Of a stretch of 26,792 nt of DNA, positions 6,279 through 14,332 are shown piece by piece. Position 1 is the stretch's first letter. Each line of letters begins with the position of its first letter. Location: assembly GCA_002310235.1 (NCBI GenBank), contig DBYO01000028.1, forward strand, positions 1 through 26,792, given 5' to 3'. A program made the translations under genes and the position numbers. The notes under the pieces were generated by a model. It did not search any database. It saw nothing but the letters and a program-made list of their open reading frames with translations, and had not been told where the DNA came from. Source of the DNA: Bacteroidales bacterium UBA1184. Its GTDB lineage: Bacteria > Bacteroidota > Bacteroidia > Bacteroidales > ML635J-15.

Positions 6279-6881
6279 TCAATTCAGCATGCCATTTAAC
6301 GCATCCTTCAACTTCCCGAATTGTAAAAATCCGAAGAATAGTTGATTTTCAAGTTCTTCTGTAAGTGGAGCTTCTTTCAACGACGCCTTGTCGTCCCCAA
6401 CCTTGCAAATGACATGAAACTGCACACCTTTGTCGTAGTAGGCGCGAATCTCGACACACTTTTCCACATAATGTTCCCCTTCATTTAGATAAGTCGTAAA
6501 ACTTGTATAATAGAAGGCAGGAAATCCAGCATCATCATACAAAAACTCCTCGTATGACTTACGTTCCGCTATGGTATATACAGAAGTCTTGCGCACAAAA
6601 TCCAAGGACGACACATATTCGCCTAAATCCTCATCAAAATCATCATTGAAAAAGAACTCGATAGTTTCCTCAGCCTGGCCTGTGCCTGCTAGGTTATGCC
6701 TTACTTTTGCCGTAATATAGTCATCTGGAATAGCCTCATCGCCAAGCATTGTGTTAATCCATTCCATCTCATTGTTGTACATCTTGCGAATTTCGGCAAT
6801 CTTATTCTGCACATCGGCATCCTGCGCATGGGTCACAATGCACAATACTAACATTATCAATACAATAGACAATCGTTTCAT
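6279..6881 (-). CDS. Secreted hypothetical protein
   Basis: A 200-residue protein with a Sec signal peptide (MKRLSIVLIMLVLCIVTHAQ, cleavage likely after HAQ). The mature part is acidic, with alternating strands such as YITAKVRHNLAG, ETIEFFFNDDF and YVEKCVEIRAYYDKGVQFHVICKV, and a C-terminal helix (LENQLFFGFLQFGKLKDALNG). I do not recognise the family. It lies 50 nt downstream of ligA, with a palindromic element in the gap and no clear promoter of its own, so it may be read from the ligA transcript. Confidence 0.72.
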   Translation of the reverse strand: MKRLSIVLIMLVLCIVTHAQDADVQNKIAEIRKMYNNEMEWINTMLGDEAIPDDYITAKVRHNLAGTGQAEETIEFFFNDDFDEDLGEYVSSLDFVRKTSVYTIAERKSYEEFLYDDAGFPAFYYTSFTTYLNEGEHYVEKCVEIRAYYDKGVQFHVICKVGDDKASLKEAPLTEELENQLFFGFLQFGKLKDALNGMLN

Positions 6882-6903
6882 AATTTATCATTTTTATTAT
6901 CGG

Positions 6904-6938
6904 GTCGTAGCGGACGCGTTGAAACGCGCCCCTACGAC
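6904..6938. repeat. REP-like palindrome overlapping the ligA stop codon
   Basis: GTCGTAG (6904-6910) pairs with CTACGAC (6932-6938), and inside it CGCGT (6915-6919) pairs with ACGCG (6924-6928) around TGAA, with an asymmetric internal loop between. The minus-strand TAG at 6934-6932 is both the ligA stop codon and the TAG edge of the element. It shares its layout with the elements at 3608-3657 and 25973-25998. Confidence 0.7.
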
Positions 6939-8929
6939 AATTCTCCAATCATTTTACGGAATTCGTCCTCGTCAACCATCTTGATATTCAATTTGGTTGC
7001 CTTTTCTAACTTGGCAGGACCGATGTTTTCGCCCGTGACAAACAAATCGGTATTCTTCGAAATGGATGACACATTCTTTCCGCCGTGCAACTCGATGACT
7101 TTCTTGATTTCGTCTCGCGAATAATGCGTAAACGTACCCGAAATTATCACCGACAATCCTTCCAGCGACGACGACAACTTTTCCTGCTCCTTCACCTTGA
7201 ACTGAAGCCCAGCATCAATCAGACGTGCAACAATCTTCACATTCTCATCGTTCGAGAAATAATCGACAATGCTCTGCGCAATAACCTCGCCTATGTCGCC
7301 AACAGCAACCAACTGTTCCACAGTTGCGCACGATAGTGCCTCAATATCCTTCAGTGCAAATGCAAGTTTCTTAGCCATAGTCTCGCCCACGTGCCTTATT
7401 CCCAACGCATAAACAACGCGTTCGAATGGCACCTGCTTCGAACTTTCGATACCCTTGATAATGTTCTCAGCCGACTTGTCGGCCATGCGGTCAAGCTTCA
7501 GAACTTGCTCTTTTGTAAGGTCGTAGAGGTCGGCAATGTTGTGGACAAGACCAGCATCGTACATCAGAGCAACGGTTTCTTCGCCGATGGTCTCAATATT
7601 CATTGCCTTGCGCGAGACAAAATGCTCGATTTTTCCTTTAATCTGCGGTGGACAGTTGTTGGAATTCGGACAGAAATGCTTTGCCTCGCCTTCGACGCGT
7701 ACAAGTTCGGCACCACATTCGGGGCATTTTGTTATGAATTGTGTTTTCTCGGAGAAAACATCGTGCGACTCCACACCGACAATCTTAGGAATTATCTCGC
7801 CGCCCTTCTCCACATACACCATATCGCCCACGCGGATGTCGAGCATGGCAATCTGGTCGGCATTATGCAACGAAGCACGCTTTACGATAGTTCCTGCCAA
7901 CTGCACAGGTTCAAGGTTTGCAACAGGCGTTATTGCACCAGTTCTTCCAACCTGATAGTCAATGCTTAGCAGTCGCGTGCTTACTTGCTCGGCCTTGAAC
8001 TTGTAGGCTATTGCCCAGCGCGGATTCTTTGCTGTAAATCCCAACATTTCCTGCTGTGCATACGAATTGACTTTCAGCACTATGCCGTCGATATCGAACG
8101 GAAGATTGCGTCTCTCGGTGTCCCAGTAGTGTATGAAATCGAAAATCTCCTGCAGGCTATGGCAAAGCTTTATATGGTCGGAAATCTTGAACCCGGCACG
8201 ACGAAGCACCTGCATGCACTCGTAGTGAGTTTTGGCAGGAAGATTTCTACCCATCATGTAGTAGAAATAGCAATCCAGACCACGCTTTGCCACTTCCTTT
8301 GGATTTATCAACTTTATAGAACCCGAAGTCGCATTTCGGCAGTTGGCAAAGGGAGTGTCGCCGATCTCGATACGCTCGGCGTTCAAGGCATCGAAACTCT
8401 TGTGAGGCATAATTATCTCGCCGCGAATCTCGAACTTGTCGGGAAGTTCGCTACTGTCAATTGACAGCGGGATGCTCTTTACCGTGCGGATATTCTCGGT
8501 AACATCGTCGCCCTTCTCGCCATCGCCACGGGTAACTGCACGCACAAACTGACCATTATCATATTTTACCGAAATAGATGCGCCATCGAACTTCAGTTCG
8601 CAAATAATCTCTGGTTCTTGCTCTATCTCCTTGACTATGCGGTTGTAGAATTCGGTAATTTCGCCTTCGGAATAGGTATTTCCCAGCGACAGCATACGGT
8701 AGTCGTGAGCCACGGTCTTGAACTCGTTTGAAATATCGCTACCAACGCGCATTGTGGGCGAATCGGGCTGGCGGAACTCCGGAAAACGCTTTTCCAAGTC
8801 AGACAATTCCTCAAGCATCTTGTCAAACTCAAAGTCGCTGATTGTAGGATTACTGAGCACATAATAATTGTAATTGTGCTGGTTGAGAGCCTTGGTAAGG
8901 CTTATTATTCGTTCCTGTTCCGCTGTCAT
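6932..8929 (-). CDS. ligA: NAD+-dependent DNA ligase
   Basis: LigA seals nicks in duplex DNA using NAD+, joining Okazaki fragments and finishing repair. At 665 residues it has normal length. Domains in order are the Ia and adenylation domains with the AMP-accepting lysine in KFDG at 113-116, the OB fold with VGRTGAITPVANLEPV, the four-cysteine zinc finger (CPEC...HFCPNSNNC), helix-hairpin-helix repeats (LKLDRMADKSAENI, ALGIRHVGETMAKKLA) and a C-terminal BRCT domain (GLSVIISGTFTHYSRDEIKKVI). The start is the ATG at 8929, giving the normal MTAEQERI N-terminus. The last two codons and the stop lie inside a palindromic element. The cytidylate-kinase-like gene ends 52 nt upstream in the same direction, so they may be co-transcribed. 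Confidence 0.98.
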   Translation of the reverse strand: MTAEQERIISLTKALNQHNYNYYVLSNPTISDFEFDKMLEELSDLEKRFPEFRQPDSPTMRVGSDISNEFKTVAHDYRMLSLGNTYSEGEITEFYNRIVKEIEQEPEIICELKFDGASISVKYDNGQFVRAVTRGDGEKGDDVTENIRTVKSIPLSIDSSELPDKFEIRGEIIMPHKSFDALNAERIEIGDTPFANCRNATSGSIKLINPKEVAKRGLDCYFYYMMGRNLPAKTHYECMQVLRRAGFKISDHIKLCHSLQEIFDFIHYWDTERRNLPFDIDGIVLKVNSYAQQEMLGFTAKNPRWAIAYKFKAEQVSTRLLSIDYQVGRTGAITPVANLEPVQLAGTIVKRASLHNADQIAMLDIRVGDMVYVEKGGEIIPKIVGVESHDVFSEKTQFITKCPECGAELVRVEGEAKHFCPNSNNCPPQIKGKIEHFVSRKAMNIETIGEETVALMYDAGLVHNIADLYDLTKEQVLKLDRMADKSAENIIKGIESSKQVPFERVVYALGIRHVGETMAKKLAFALKDIEALSCATVEQLVAVGDIGEVIAQSIVDYFSNDENVKIVARLIDAGLQFKVKEQEKLSSSLEGLSVIISGTFTHYSRDEIKKVIELHGGKNVSSISKNTDLFVTGENIGPAKLEKATKLNIKMVDEDEFRKMIGELS

Positions 8930-8981
8930 GGTAAAAACTAATTTATGATTAATAGCGACTTTCTGCTGCCAATAAAGTTAA

Positions 8982-9641
8982 TTATCCAATGTATTTCATA
9001 ATGATGTCAACAATCTGCTCCTCGCTCTTTCCATCGGCGGAGATGACAAGGTCGTAGTTGCGGGTGTCGTAACGTGAAAGACCAGTATATTTCTTCACGT
9101 AGTTCTCGCGCATCTTGTCAACTTTTTTGATGGTCTTTACTGCTTCTTCCTCTGTAATTTGTTGCTTTCGCATCACACGTTCGACACGATACGGCATCGA
9201 TGCCTGAATAAAAACATTAATATGGTTGGGATGGTCGCGGAAAACATAAAAGCCGCTACGTCCAGCCACTACGCACGATTCCACCTCGGCAATACCTTTC
9301 AATATCTCCGTTTCGGACTCAAACACCTCCTTGCTCGTAGGCTTCACATCGGAGAAATCCATCACAGCAAGGTAGTACAAGGCACTCATCTTCCCGTAAT
9401 CAGGCACGCCCAAATCGACTCTGAACATAGAGCGAGCGAACTCAGCCCACCAGGCGTGGTTCTGACCTTTCAACTTCTCAATCTGCTCAATGTTAAGATT
9501 GTACTTCTTCTCCAAAGCCTCGATGAGAGCCTTGTCGTAGAAATCCACGCCTAGCTTCTCGGCCAGCATACGTCCAACAGTACGACCGCCACTACCCAGT
9601 TCGCGGTTGATGGTGACAACGTATTTTTCCTGCTTATTCAT
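8982..9641 (-). CDS. Cytidylate-kinase-like family protein
   Basis: A 219-residue P-loop kinase of the Cytidylate_kin2 family, common in Bacteroidota and Firmicutes; its substrate is not established and it should not be equated with Cmk. The N-terminal VTINRELGSGGRTVG (about 9-23) is the P-loop, followed by GVDFYDKALIEAL, as in this family. CVVAGRSGFYVFRDHPNHINVFIQA is the central strand region, and VERVMRKQQITEEEAVKTIKKVDKMRENYVKKYTG is the lid-like helix. The start is the ATG at 9641; the TTG two codons upstream is open but less likely. A full promoter lies at 9669-9700. Confidence 0.85.
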   Translation of the reverse strand: MNKQEKYVVTINRELGSGGRTVGRMLAEKLGVDFYDKALIEALEKKYNLNIEQIEKLKGQNHAWWAEFARSMFRVDLGVPDYGKMSALYYLAVMDFSDVKPTSKEVFESETEILKGIAEVESCVVAGRSGFYVFRDHPNHINVFIQASMPYRVERVMRKQQITEEEAVKTIKKVDKMRENYVKKYTGLSRYDTRNYDLVISADGKSEEQIVDIIMKYIG

Positions 9642-9668
9642 AATCAATTATACTTTCATTTCGATTTG

Positions 9669-9700
9669 CAAAAATACGCCTATTTTTTCCTTTTTACAAA
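9669..9700 (-). promoter_or_regulatory. Bacteroidota-type promoter of the kinase-like gene
   Basis: On the minus strand, TTTG (9700-9697), a 20-nt spacer and TATTTTTG (9676-9669) match both consensus elements. The expected leader is about 20 nt. Confidence 0.8.
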
Positions 9701-9745
9701 ATGTTTGGTCCTAGTTTTACGAACAACAATCAAAACTATATACAC

Positions 9746-9781
9746 AAAAAAACACCAACATATACTAAAGACAGTTGATGT
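9746..9781 (-). terminator. Rho-independent terminator of folE-fabD
   Basis: On the minus strand, ACATCAAC (9781-9774) pairs with GTTGGTGT (9759-9752) with one G-U pair and a 14-nt loop, followed by a T-run down to 9746. It lies 23 nt after the fabD stop codon. Confidence 0.75.
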
Positions 9782-9804
9782 TTTTCGTTAGTTATATTAT
9801 TTCG

Positions 9805-10659
9805 CTACTGCAAAATCTTAGCAACAAGTCCTGTCAGCACCTGTCCGGGACCAACTTCGACGAATTCATCCGCCCCATCAGCGTGCATTTTCACCACAGA
9901 ATCGCTCCAGCGAACTGCGCTAGTAAGCTGCTTTACAAGATTTTCGCGGATTTCATTCGCACCATGGTGCGGCAAAGCATCTACATTCTGGTAAATCGGC
10001 ACCTTGGCATCGTTGAAGTTTGTTGACAGGATAGCCTTTGCAAGTTCCTCGCGTGCAGGCTCCATAAGTGGAGAATGGAAAGCACCGCCAACCTGCAATT
10101 TCAAGGCACGGCGAGCACCAGCTTCCTTCATCTTCACACAAGCGGCATCAATGGCTTCCTCCGTACCAGAAATCACAATCTGCTCGGGACTGTTGTAGTT
10201 GGCCGGCACTACAATGCCATCAGTTTCGGCACAGATGCGCTCAACAATCGCACGGTCGAGACGAATTACGGCAGCCATTGTCGATTTTTGCATCTCACAG
10301 GCCTTCTGCATTGCCATTGCTCGCTTCGACACCAAAACAAGTGCATCCTCGAACGAAAGCACACCTGCAGCAACCAAAGCAGAAAATTCGCCAAGCGAAT
10401 GTCCAGCAACCATACCAAAATTCTCGTTGGCATACTTCTCGTAGAACATAACCACCGAATGCAGGAAAACTGCAGGCTGTGTAACCTTTGTCTGCTTCAA
10501 ATCCTCGTCGGTACCACCGAACATTATTTCTGACAAGCCAAAGCCGAGAACTTCATCGGCACGCTCAAACATCTTCTTTGCACTCGAACTTGCATCGTAC
10601 AAGTCCTTGCCCATGCCCGAAAACTGGGAACCCTGTCCCGGGAAAACCAATGCTTTCAT
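9805..10659 (-). CDS. fabD: Malonyl-CoA:ACP transacylase
   Basis: FabD moves the malonyl group from CoA to acyl carrier protein, supplying fatty acid elongation in the cytosol. At 284 residues it is close to the family norm. The N-terminal FPGQGSQ motif is at 6-12, the nucleophilic serine is S88 in GHSLGE (86-91), and the catalytic histidine is H195 in GAFHSPLM. The C-terminal VEVGPGQVLTGLV motif is also present. The ATG at 10659 overlaps the folE stop codon by one base (TAATG), which suggests translational coupling. No other fab gene is near. A terminator follows at 9746-9781. Confidence 0.97.
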   Translation of the reverse strand: MKALVFPGQGSQFSGMGKDLYDASSSAKKMFERADEVLGFGLSEIMFGGTDEDLKQTKVTQPAVFLHSVVMFYEKYANENFGMVAGHSLGEFSALVAAGVLSFEDALVLVSKRAMAMQKACEMQKSTMAAVIRLDRAIVERICAETDGIVVPANYNSPEQIVISGTEEAIDAACVKMKEAGARRALKLQVGGAFHSPLMEPAREELAKAILSTNFNDAKVPIYQNVDALPHHGANEIRENLVKQLTSAVRWSDSVVKMHADGADEFVEVGPGQVLTGLVAKILQ

Positions 10660-11288
10660 TACAATCTATTTCTGTCGATTAATGCTAAAAATTCCTGACG
10701 TGTCTTTGCCTGCTTGAGGAATACTCCGGTAAAGTCGGAAGTCGTTGTTATCGAATTCTGCTTCTGTACTCCACGCATCTGCATGCACATGTGGTGTGCC
10801 TCGATGACAACCGCCACGCCTAGCGGATCGAGAGTATTCTGAATGCAGTCCTTAATTTGCGTAGTTAGGCGTTCCTGCACCTGCAAGCGACGCGAGAAAA
10901 CATCCACAACGCGAGCTATTTTGCTCAAACCAGTAATATAGTGATTCGGAATGTAAGCCACATGTGCTTTGCCGTAGAACGGCAACATGTGATGCTCGCA
11001 CATGCTATAAAGCTCAATATCCTTCACGATTACCATCTGGCGGTAATCCTCGCGAAACATGGCGGAACGGATTATTTCCTCTGCGTTCATATCGTAGCCC
11101 TGAGTAAGGAACTGCATTGCCTTAGCAACCCTTTCGGGAGTCTTTAGCAAGCCCTCGCGCTTTACATCCTCACCAAGAATACCAAGTATCTCGCTATAAA
11201 GGCTTGCAAGGCGTTCTGTCTTTTCCTTGTTGAACTTCTCAACCTTTGCATATCCCTGCTCGTCAGGGTCTAAAACTGTATAATTCAT
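10659..11288 (-). CDS. folE: GTP cyclohydrolase I
   Basis: FolE converts GTP to 7,8-dihydroneopterin triphosphate, the entry step of folate (and pterin or queuosine precursor) synthesis. The protein has 209 residues from the ATG at 11288. Zinc ligands are C97 and H100 in SMCEHH (95-100) and C168 in HHMCMQMRG; the catalytic histidine pair and the LSKIARVVDVFSRRLQVQERLT segment are typical. The frame stays open to a TTG at 11309, but that codon lies inside the promoter -7 element, so it cannot be the start. It is the first gene of a folE-fabD pair that overlaps by one base. Confidence 0.97.
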   Translation of the reverse strand: MNYTVLDPDEQGYAKVEKFNKEKTERLASLYSEILGILGEDVKREGLLKTPERVAKAMQFLTQGYDMNAEEIIRSAMFREDYRQMVIVKDIELYSMCEHHMLPFYGKAHVAYIPNHYITGLSKIARVVDVFSRRLQVQERLTTQIKDCIQNTLDPLGVAVVIEAHHMCMQMRGVQKQNSITTTSDFTGVFLKQAKTRQEFLALIDRNRL

Positions 11289-11306
11289 TACGCGTAAAAT
11301 TTGGCG

Positions 11307-11314
11307 CAAAAATA
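11307..11314 (-). promoter_or_regulatory. Promoter -7 element of folE-fabD
   Basis: TATTTTTG on the minus strand matches TAnnTTTG. It lies 18 nt before the folE ATG. No TTTG is found at -33; instead the word TACGAAGTA occupies 11324-11332, as it does upstream of the trxB promoter. Confidence 0.65.
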
Positions 11315-11332
11315 AATATTATTTACGAAGTA

Positions 11333-11404
11333 CGATTTAAGATTTGAAAATTCGATATTTTGAAGATTTGATAATTCGATGATTTGAAGATTTGAAGATT
11401 ATCA
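11333..11404 (+). repeat. In-register 8-bp repeat array
   Basis: Nine consecutive octamers: CGATTTAA, GATTTGAA, AATTCGAT, ATTTTGAA, GATTTGAT, AATTCGAT, GATTTGAA, GATTTGAA, GATTATCA. The consensus is RATTTGAW. The array fills the region between the divergent folE and GT-C gene promoters and supplies the TTTG -33 element of the latter. Confidence 0.7.
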
Positions 11405-11413
11405 TTATTTTTG
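11383..11413 (+). promoter_or_regulatory. Bacteroidota-type promoter of the GT-C gene
   Basis: TTTG (11383-11386), a 19-nt spacer and TATTTTTG (11406-11413) match both elements. The -33 TTTG is part of an octamer repeat unit. The ATG follows 22 nt after the -7 element. Confidence 0.75.
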
Positions 11414-11435
11414 TCCCTTAGTCAATAGACTAACA

Positions 11436-13055
11436 ATGAAACTGATAGGATACGACAAAATAAACGCGAAAGGCCACCTGATAGCTGTGGTATTCATCAT
11501 AGCGCTTGGAATAGGAATACAATTCAAGTACATGAACGAATTTCCAGCATTTATACACGCATGGGCGCAAGATGACAGATACGCACTAGCCACCGGCTTC
11601 CTCGACAATGGATTTGACCTGTTCCACCCCGAAACAAACATATACAACAAGCAGTTCCCGGGATGGTGGGCTGAAGCATATGACACCACAATAACCGCCG
11701 TCGATTTTCCAATCCACGAATACATTGTGGCTCTGCTGATGAAACTTTTCGGCACTACTTCGCCGTGGGTATTCCGCTGGTGGACATTGATTTGCAGCTT
11801 CATAGGATTGTTTTTTCTGTATAAGGCATCCTTCATCATTACCGAAGATTGCCAAAAGTCGCTACTCGTCACAGCAATAGCAATGACGGCTCCAGTTTAC
11901 GCCTACTATTTCAACGGATTTCTTCCTGGGATTCCTGCTTTTGCAATCGGTGTAATCGGACTATGGGCATACCTTAAATATTACAAGGATGGCAAAAAGA
12001 AATTCTTCCACCTTGCCATTGCCATGATGACACTTGCCACACTTATGCGCACTTCCTTTGCAATAGAACTGATTGCAATACTCGGATTCGAACTTCTACG
12101 AATATTCCGCAAGGAAAGCACGTTCAAGGACAAACTGCCAACCGTCATAATATCGTTTGCCCTAATATTTGCATACATGGCGTGGAATTCGCATCTGCGT
12201 AGCGAATACGGCTCGCTTTTCCTAAACGAACTTATGCCAGCCGACAACCTTGACGACTTCCGCGATTTTTTTAACGATGCAAAGAACAATTGGGAATACC
12301 AGTATTTTCAGAAATTCCACTACCAAATCTTCGAAGTGCTGGCAGGTTTGGCAGTGATTGCCGGAATTGTCAGGCTGATAATTAAACTGAAAAACAAGGA
12401 TGGCAAAGCCACAAAAAAGCATCTGACGATTTGGCTTATTCCAATTATATATCTGTTTGGCTGCCTACTGTTTTTAATTGCAATGATAAGGCAATTCCCA
12501 AACCACGACTACTATTTTGTTGATACTTTCTTTATGCCCATACTAATGCTGTTCGCTCTGATGCTGGGAACTTTGCCCAAAATCAAGAACTACATTGCAG
12601 GTGGAATATGCCTTGTCGTACTAGGTGTGCTTTGTTACTTCATGATTTCGAATGTAACCGAAGCACAAATCAACAGACGCTGGGCAGAAGACGGAGCATA
12701 CAAAACAAGCCTCAACTATGAAGGTTCTGCCGAATTTCTTGACTCTCTCAACATTCCTCGCGACGCAAAGATTTTGGCGCTGTACGCATACCCACAAAAC
12801 GGTCCGTTCATACAGATGAAGCGCAAAGGCTACACGGTGATGCAACACAAAGAAAACATTGTAAATGCTGCTCTCACTTGGGACTTTGACTACATTGTTA
12901 TCGAAGATAATATCTATAGGGACAATTTTGAAGAACGCAAGGATGTACTTGGTCGCTTGAACAGAATTGCAGACAACGGATGTATTTCTGTATGCACACT
13001 ATCTGACACTATAGTATGCTCATCTCCAGAAGAATTCTTCGCTGAGAAACAATAA
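11436..13055 (+). CDS. Polytopic membrane protein, probable GT-C glycosyltransferase
   Basis: A 539-residue integral membrane protein with about ten hydrophobic segments (near 14-30, 117-135, 142-158, 165-183, 191-223, 235-250, 298-317, 331-351, 364-380 and 386-404) and a soluble C-terminal domain of about 130 residues. The first large extracytoplasmic loop carries adjacent acidic residues, D46-D47, in HAWAQDDRYALA, the place where GT-C enzymes (PMT/ArnT-like, polyprenyl-phosphate sugar donors) keep their catalytic acidic motif. A second loop has FPNHDYYFVD (about 354-363), similar to the histidine-containing loops of that superfamily. The specific sugar and acceptor cannot be told. The gene has its own promoter and ends in a bidirectional terminator; no glycan gene cluster is around it. 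Confidence 0.7.
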   Translation: MKLIGYDKINAKGHLIAVVFIIALGIGIQFKYMNEFPAFIHAWAQDDRYALATGFLDNGFDLFHPETNIYNKQFPGWWAEAYDTTITAVDFPIHEYIVALLMKLFGTTSPWVFRWWTLICSFIGLFFLYKASFIITEDCQKSLLVTAIAMTAPVYAYYFNGFLPGIPAFAIGVIGLWAYLKYYKDGKKKFFHLAIAMMTLATLMRTSFAIELIAILGFELLRIFRKESTFKDKLPTVIISFALIFAYMAWNSHLRSEYGSLFLNELMPADNLDDFRDFFNDAKNNWEYQYFQKFHYQIFEVLAGLAVIAGIVRLIIKLKNKDGKATKKHLTIWLIPIIYLFGCLLFLIAMIRQFPNHDYYFVDTFFMPILMLFALMLGTLPKIKNYIAGGICLVVLGVLCYFMISNVTEAQINRRWAEDGAYKTSLNYEGSAEFLDSLNIPRDAKILALYAYPQNGPFIQMKRKGYTVMQHKENIVNAALTWDFDYIVIEDNIYRDNFEERKDVLGRLNRIADNGCISVCTLSDTIVCSSPEEFFAEKQ

Positions 13056-13081
13056 AAAAAGCCGTCATATGGACGGCTTTT
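13054..13081. terminator. Bidirectional terminator between convergent genes
   Basis: GCCGTC (13061-13066) and GACGGC (13072-13077) form a stem with a 5-nt loop, flanked by seven A (13054-13060) and four T (13078-13081). It can therefore end transcription from both the GT-C gene (whose TAA overlaps the A-run) and the aminotransferase gene. Confidence 0.85.
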
Positions 13082-13101
13082 CAATATTACAAAACCAATT
13101 T

Positions 13102-14301
13102 TTACATTGTTCTGCCAGGATAAACTTCCAGAGCATGCTTCAAAACCTCGATTGCATTCTTGAGGTCTTCAATCTTGAGAACATAAGCAACGCGAACTTC
13201 GTTCTTACCAAGACCTGGAGTGTTGTAGAAACCAGTTGCAGGAGCAACCATTACGGTCTGTCCGTTGTACTGGAATTCCTCTAGCATCCACTTTGCAAAC
13301 TTGTCGGCATCGTCGATAGGAAGCTTAACTACTGTGTAGAAAGCGCCCTTTGGATTTGGACAATATACACCAGGAATTTCGTTCAAGCCCTTAACCATAA
13401 AGTTACGGCGAGCAATATACTCATCATAAACTTCGTGGAAGTATTCGTCAGGAGTATCGAGAGCTGCCTCTGCTGCAACCTGGCCGAATGACGGCGGGCA
13501 AAGACGAGCCTGAGCGAACTTTGTGGCAGTTGCGATAACTTCTTTGTTCTTGGTTACCAAGCAACCAACGCGAACACCGCACATGCTGTAACGCTTCGAA
13601 ACCGAGTCCATCATAATTACATTCTGCTCGATTCCAGGTATCTGCATTGTCGAGAAGTGCTTATGACCGTCGTAGCAGAATTCGCGATAAACTTCATCGG
13701 CGTAAAGGTAAAGATCGTGCTTCTTTACGATTTCAGCCAACTGGAAAAGTTCTTCCTTTGAATAAAGATAACCAGTCGGGTTGTTAGGATTGCAGATTAC
13801 AATACCCTTGGTCTTCGGAGTTATAACTTTTTCGAACTCTTCGATTGACGGGAGTGCAAAATCGTTCTTTATGCTCGAAGTGATAGGCTTGATAACAACA
13901 CCTGCCTGCATTGCGAAACCATTATAGTTTGCATAGAAAGGTTCTGGAACAATCACTTCTTCGCCTGGATTAAGAGTAGTCATGAAAGCAAATACAATTG
14001 CTTCCGAACCGCCAGTAGTGATGAGCATATCGTTTTCGGTAACGTCGATGCCAATCTTCTGGTAGAAAGCAGCCAGTTTCTTCCTGTAGGAAGCATTTCC
14101 TGCGGTATGGCTGTATGCGATAACCTTATCGGTCATGTTTTTTACTGCCTCCAAAGCAACTTCTGGAGTCTTAATGTCGGGCTGACCGATGTTAAGTTGA
14201 TAAACCTTTACACCTCTTGCTTTTGCTGCGTCTGAATATGGAACCAATTTACGAATTGGTGACGACGGCATGTTTTTTCCTTTTTCTGATATCTGTGGCA
14301 T
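13102..14301 (-). CDS. Class I/II aminotransferase, PLP-dependent (aspartate-aminotransferase-like)
   Basis: A 399-residue fold-type I aminotransferase transferring an amino group between an amino acid and a 2-oxo acid. The PLP-binding lysine is K236 in SVSKRYSMCGVRVG, with N174 in NPNNPTG (171-177), D202 in ADEVY and a C-terminal arginine in NEVRVAYV that probably binds the substrate carboxylate. The N-terminal SSPIRKLVPYSDAAKARGVKVYQLNIGQPDI is typical of the bacterial AspC/AraT-like group. Substrate specificity cannot be decided from sequence alone. The DUF1573 gene ends 31 nt upstream on the same strand, so the two are probably co-transcribed. It ends at the bidirectional terminator. Confidence 0.92.
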   Translation of the reverse strand: MPQISEKGKNMPSSPIRKLVPYSDAAKARGVKVYQLNIGQPDIKTPEVALEAVKNMTDKVIAYSHTAGNASYRKKLAAFYQKIGIDVTENDMLITTGGSEAIVFAFMTTLNPGEEVIVPEPFYANYNGFAMQAGVVIKPITSSIKNDFALPSIEEFEKVITPKTKGIVICNPNNPTGYLYSKEELFQLAEIVKKHDLYLYADEVYREFCYDGHKHFSTMQIPGIEQNVIMMDSVSKRYSMCGVRVGCLVTKNKEVIATATKFAQARLCPPSFGQVAAEAALDTPDEYFHEVYDEYIARRNFMVKGLNEIPGVYCPNPKGAFYTVVKLPIDDADKFAKWMLEEFQYNGQTVMVAPATGFYNTPGLGKNEVRVAYVLKIEDLKNAIEVLKHALEVYPGRTM

Positions 14302-14332
14302 ATCTGTTTAATTTATAAATTGTATTAAAACT

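Noticed and set aside
7391..7969. 192-residue open frame on the plus strand opposite ligA
   Set aside because: It is antisense to a complete ligase with all motifs; no promoter or known domain supports it.
11289..11309. TTG start for folE at 11309
   Set aside because: The codon lies within the promoter -7 element, upstream of the expected transcript start.
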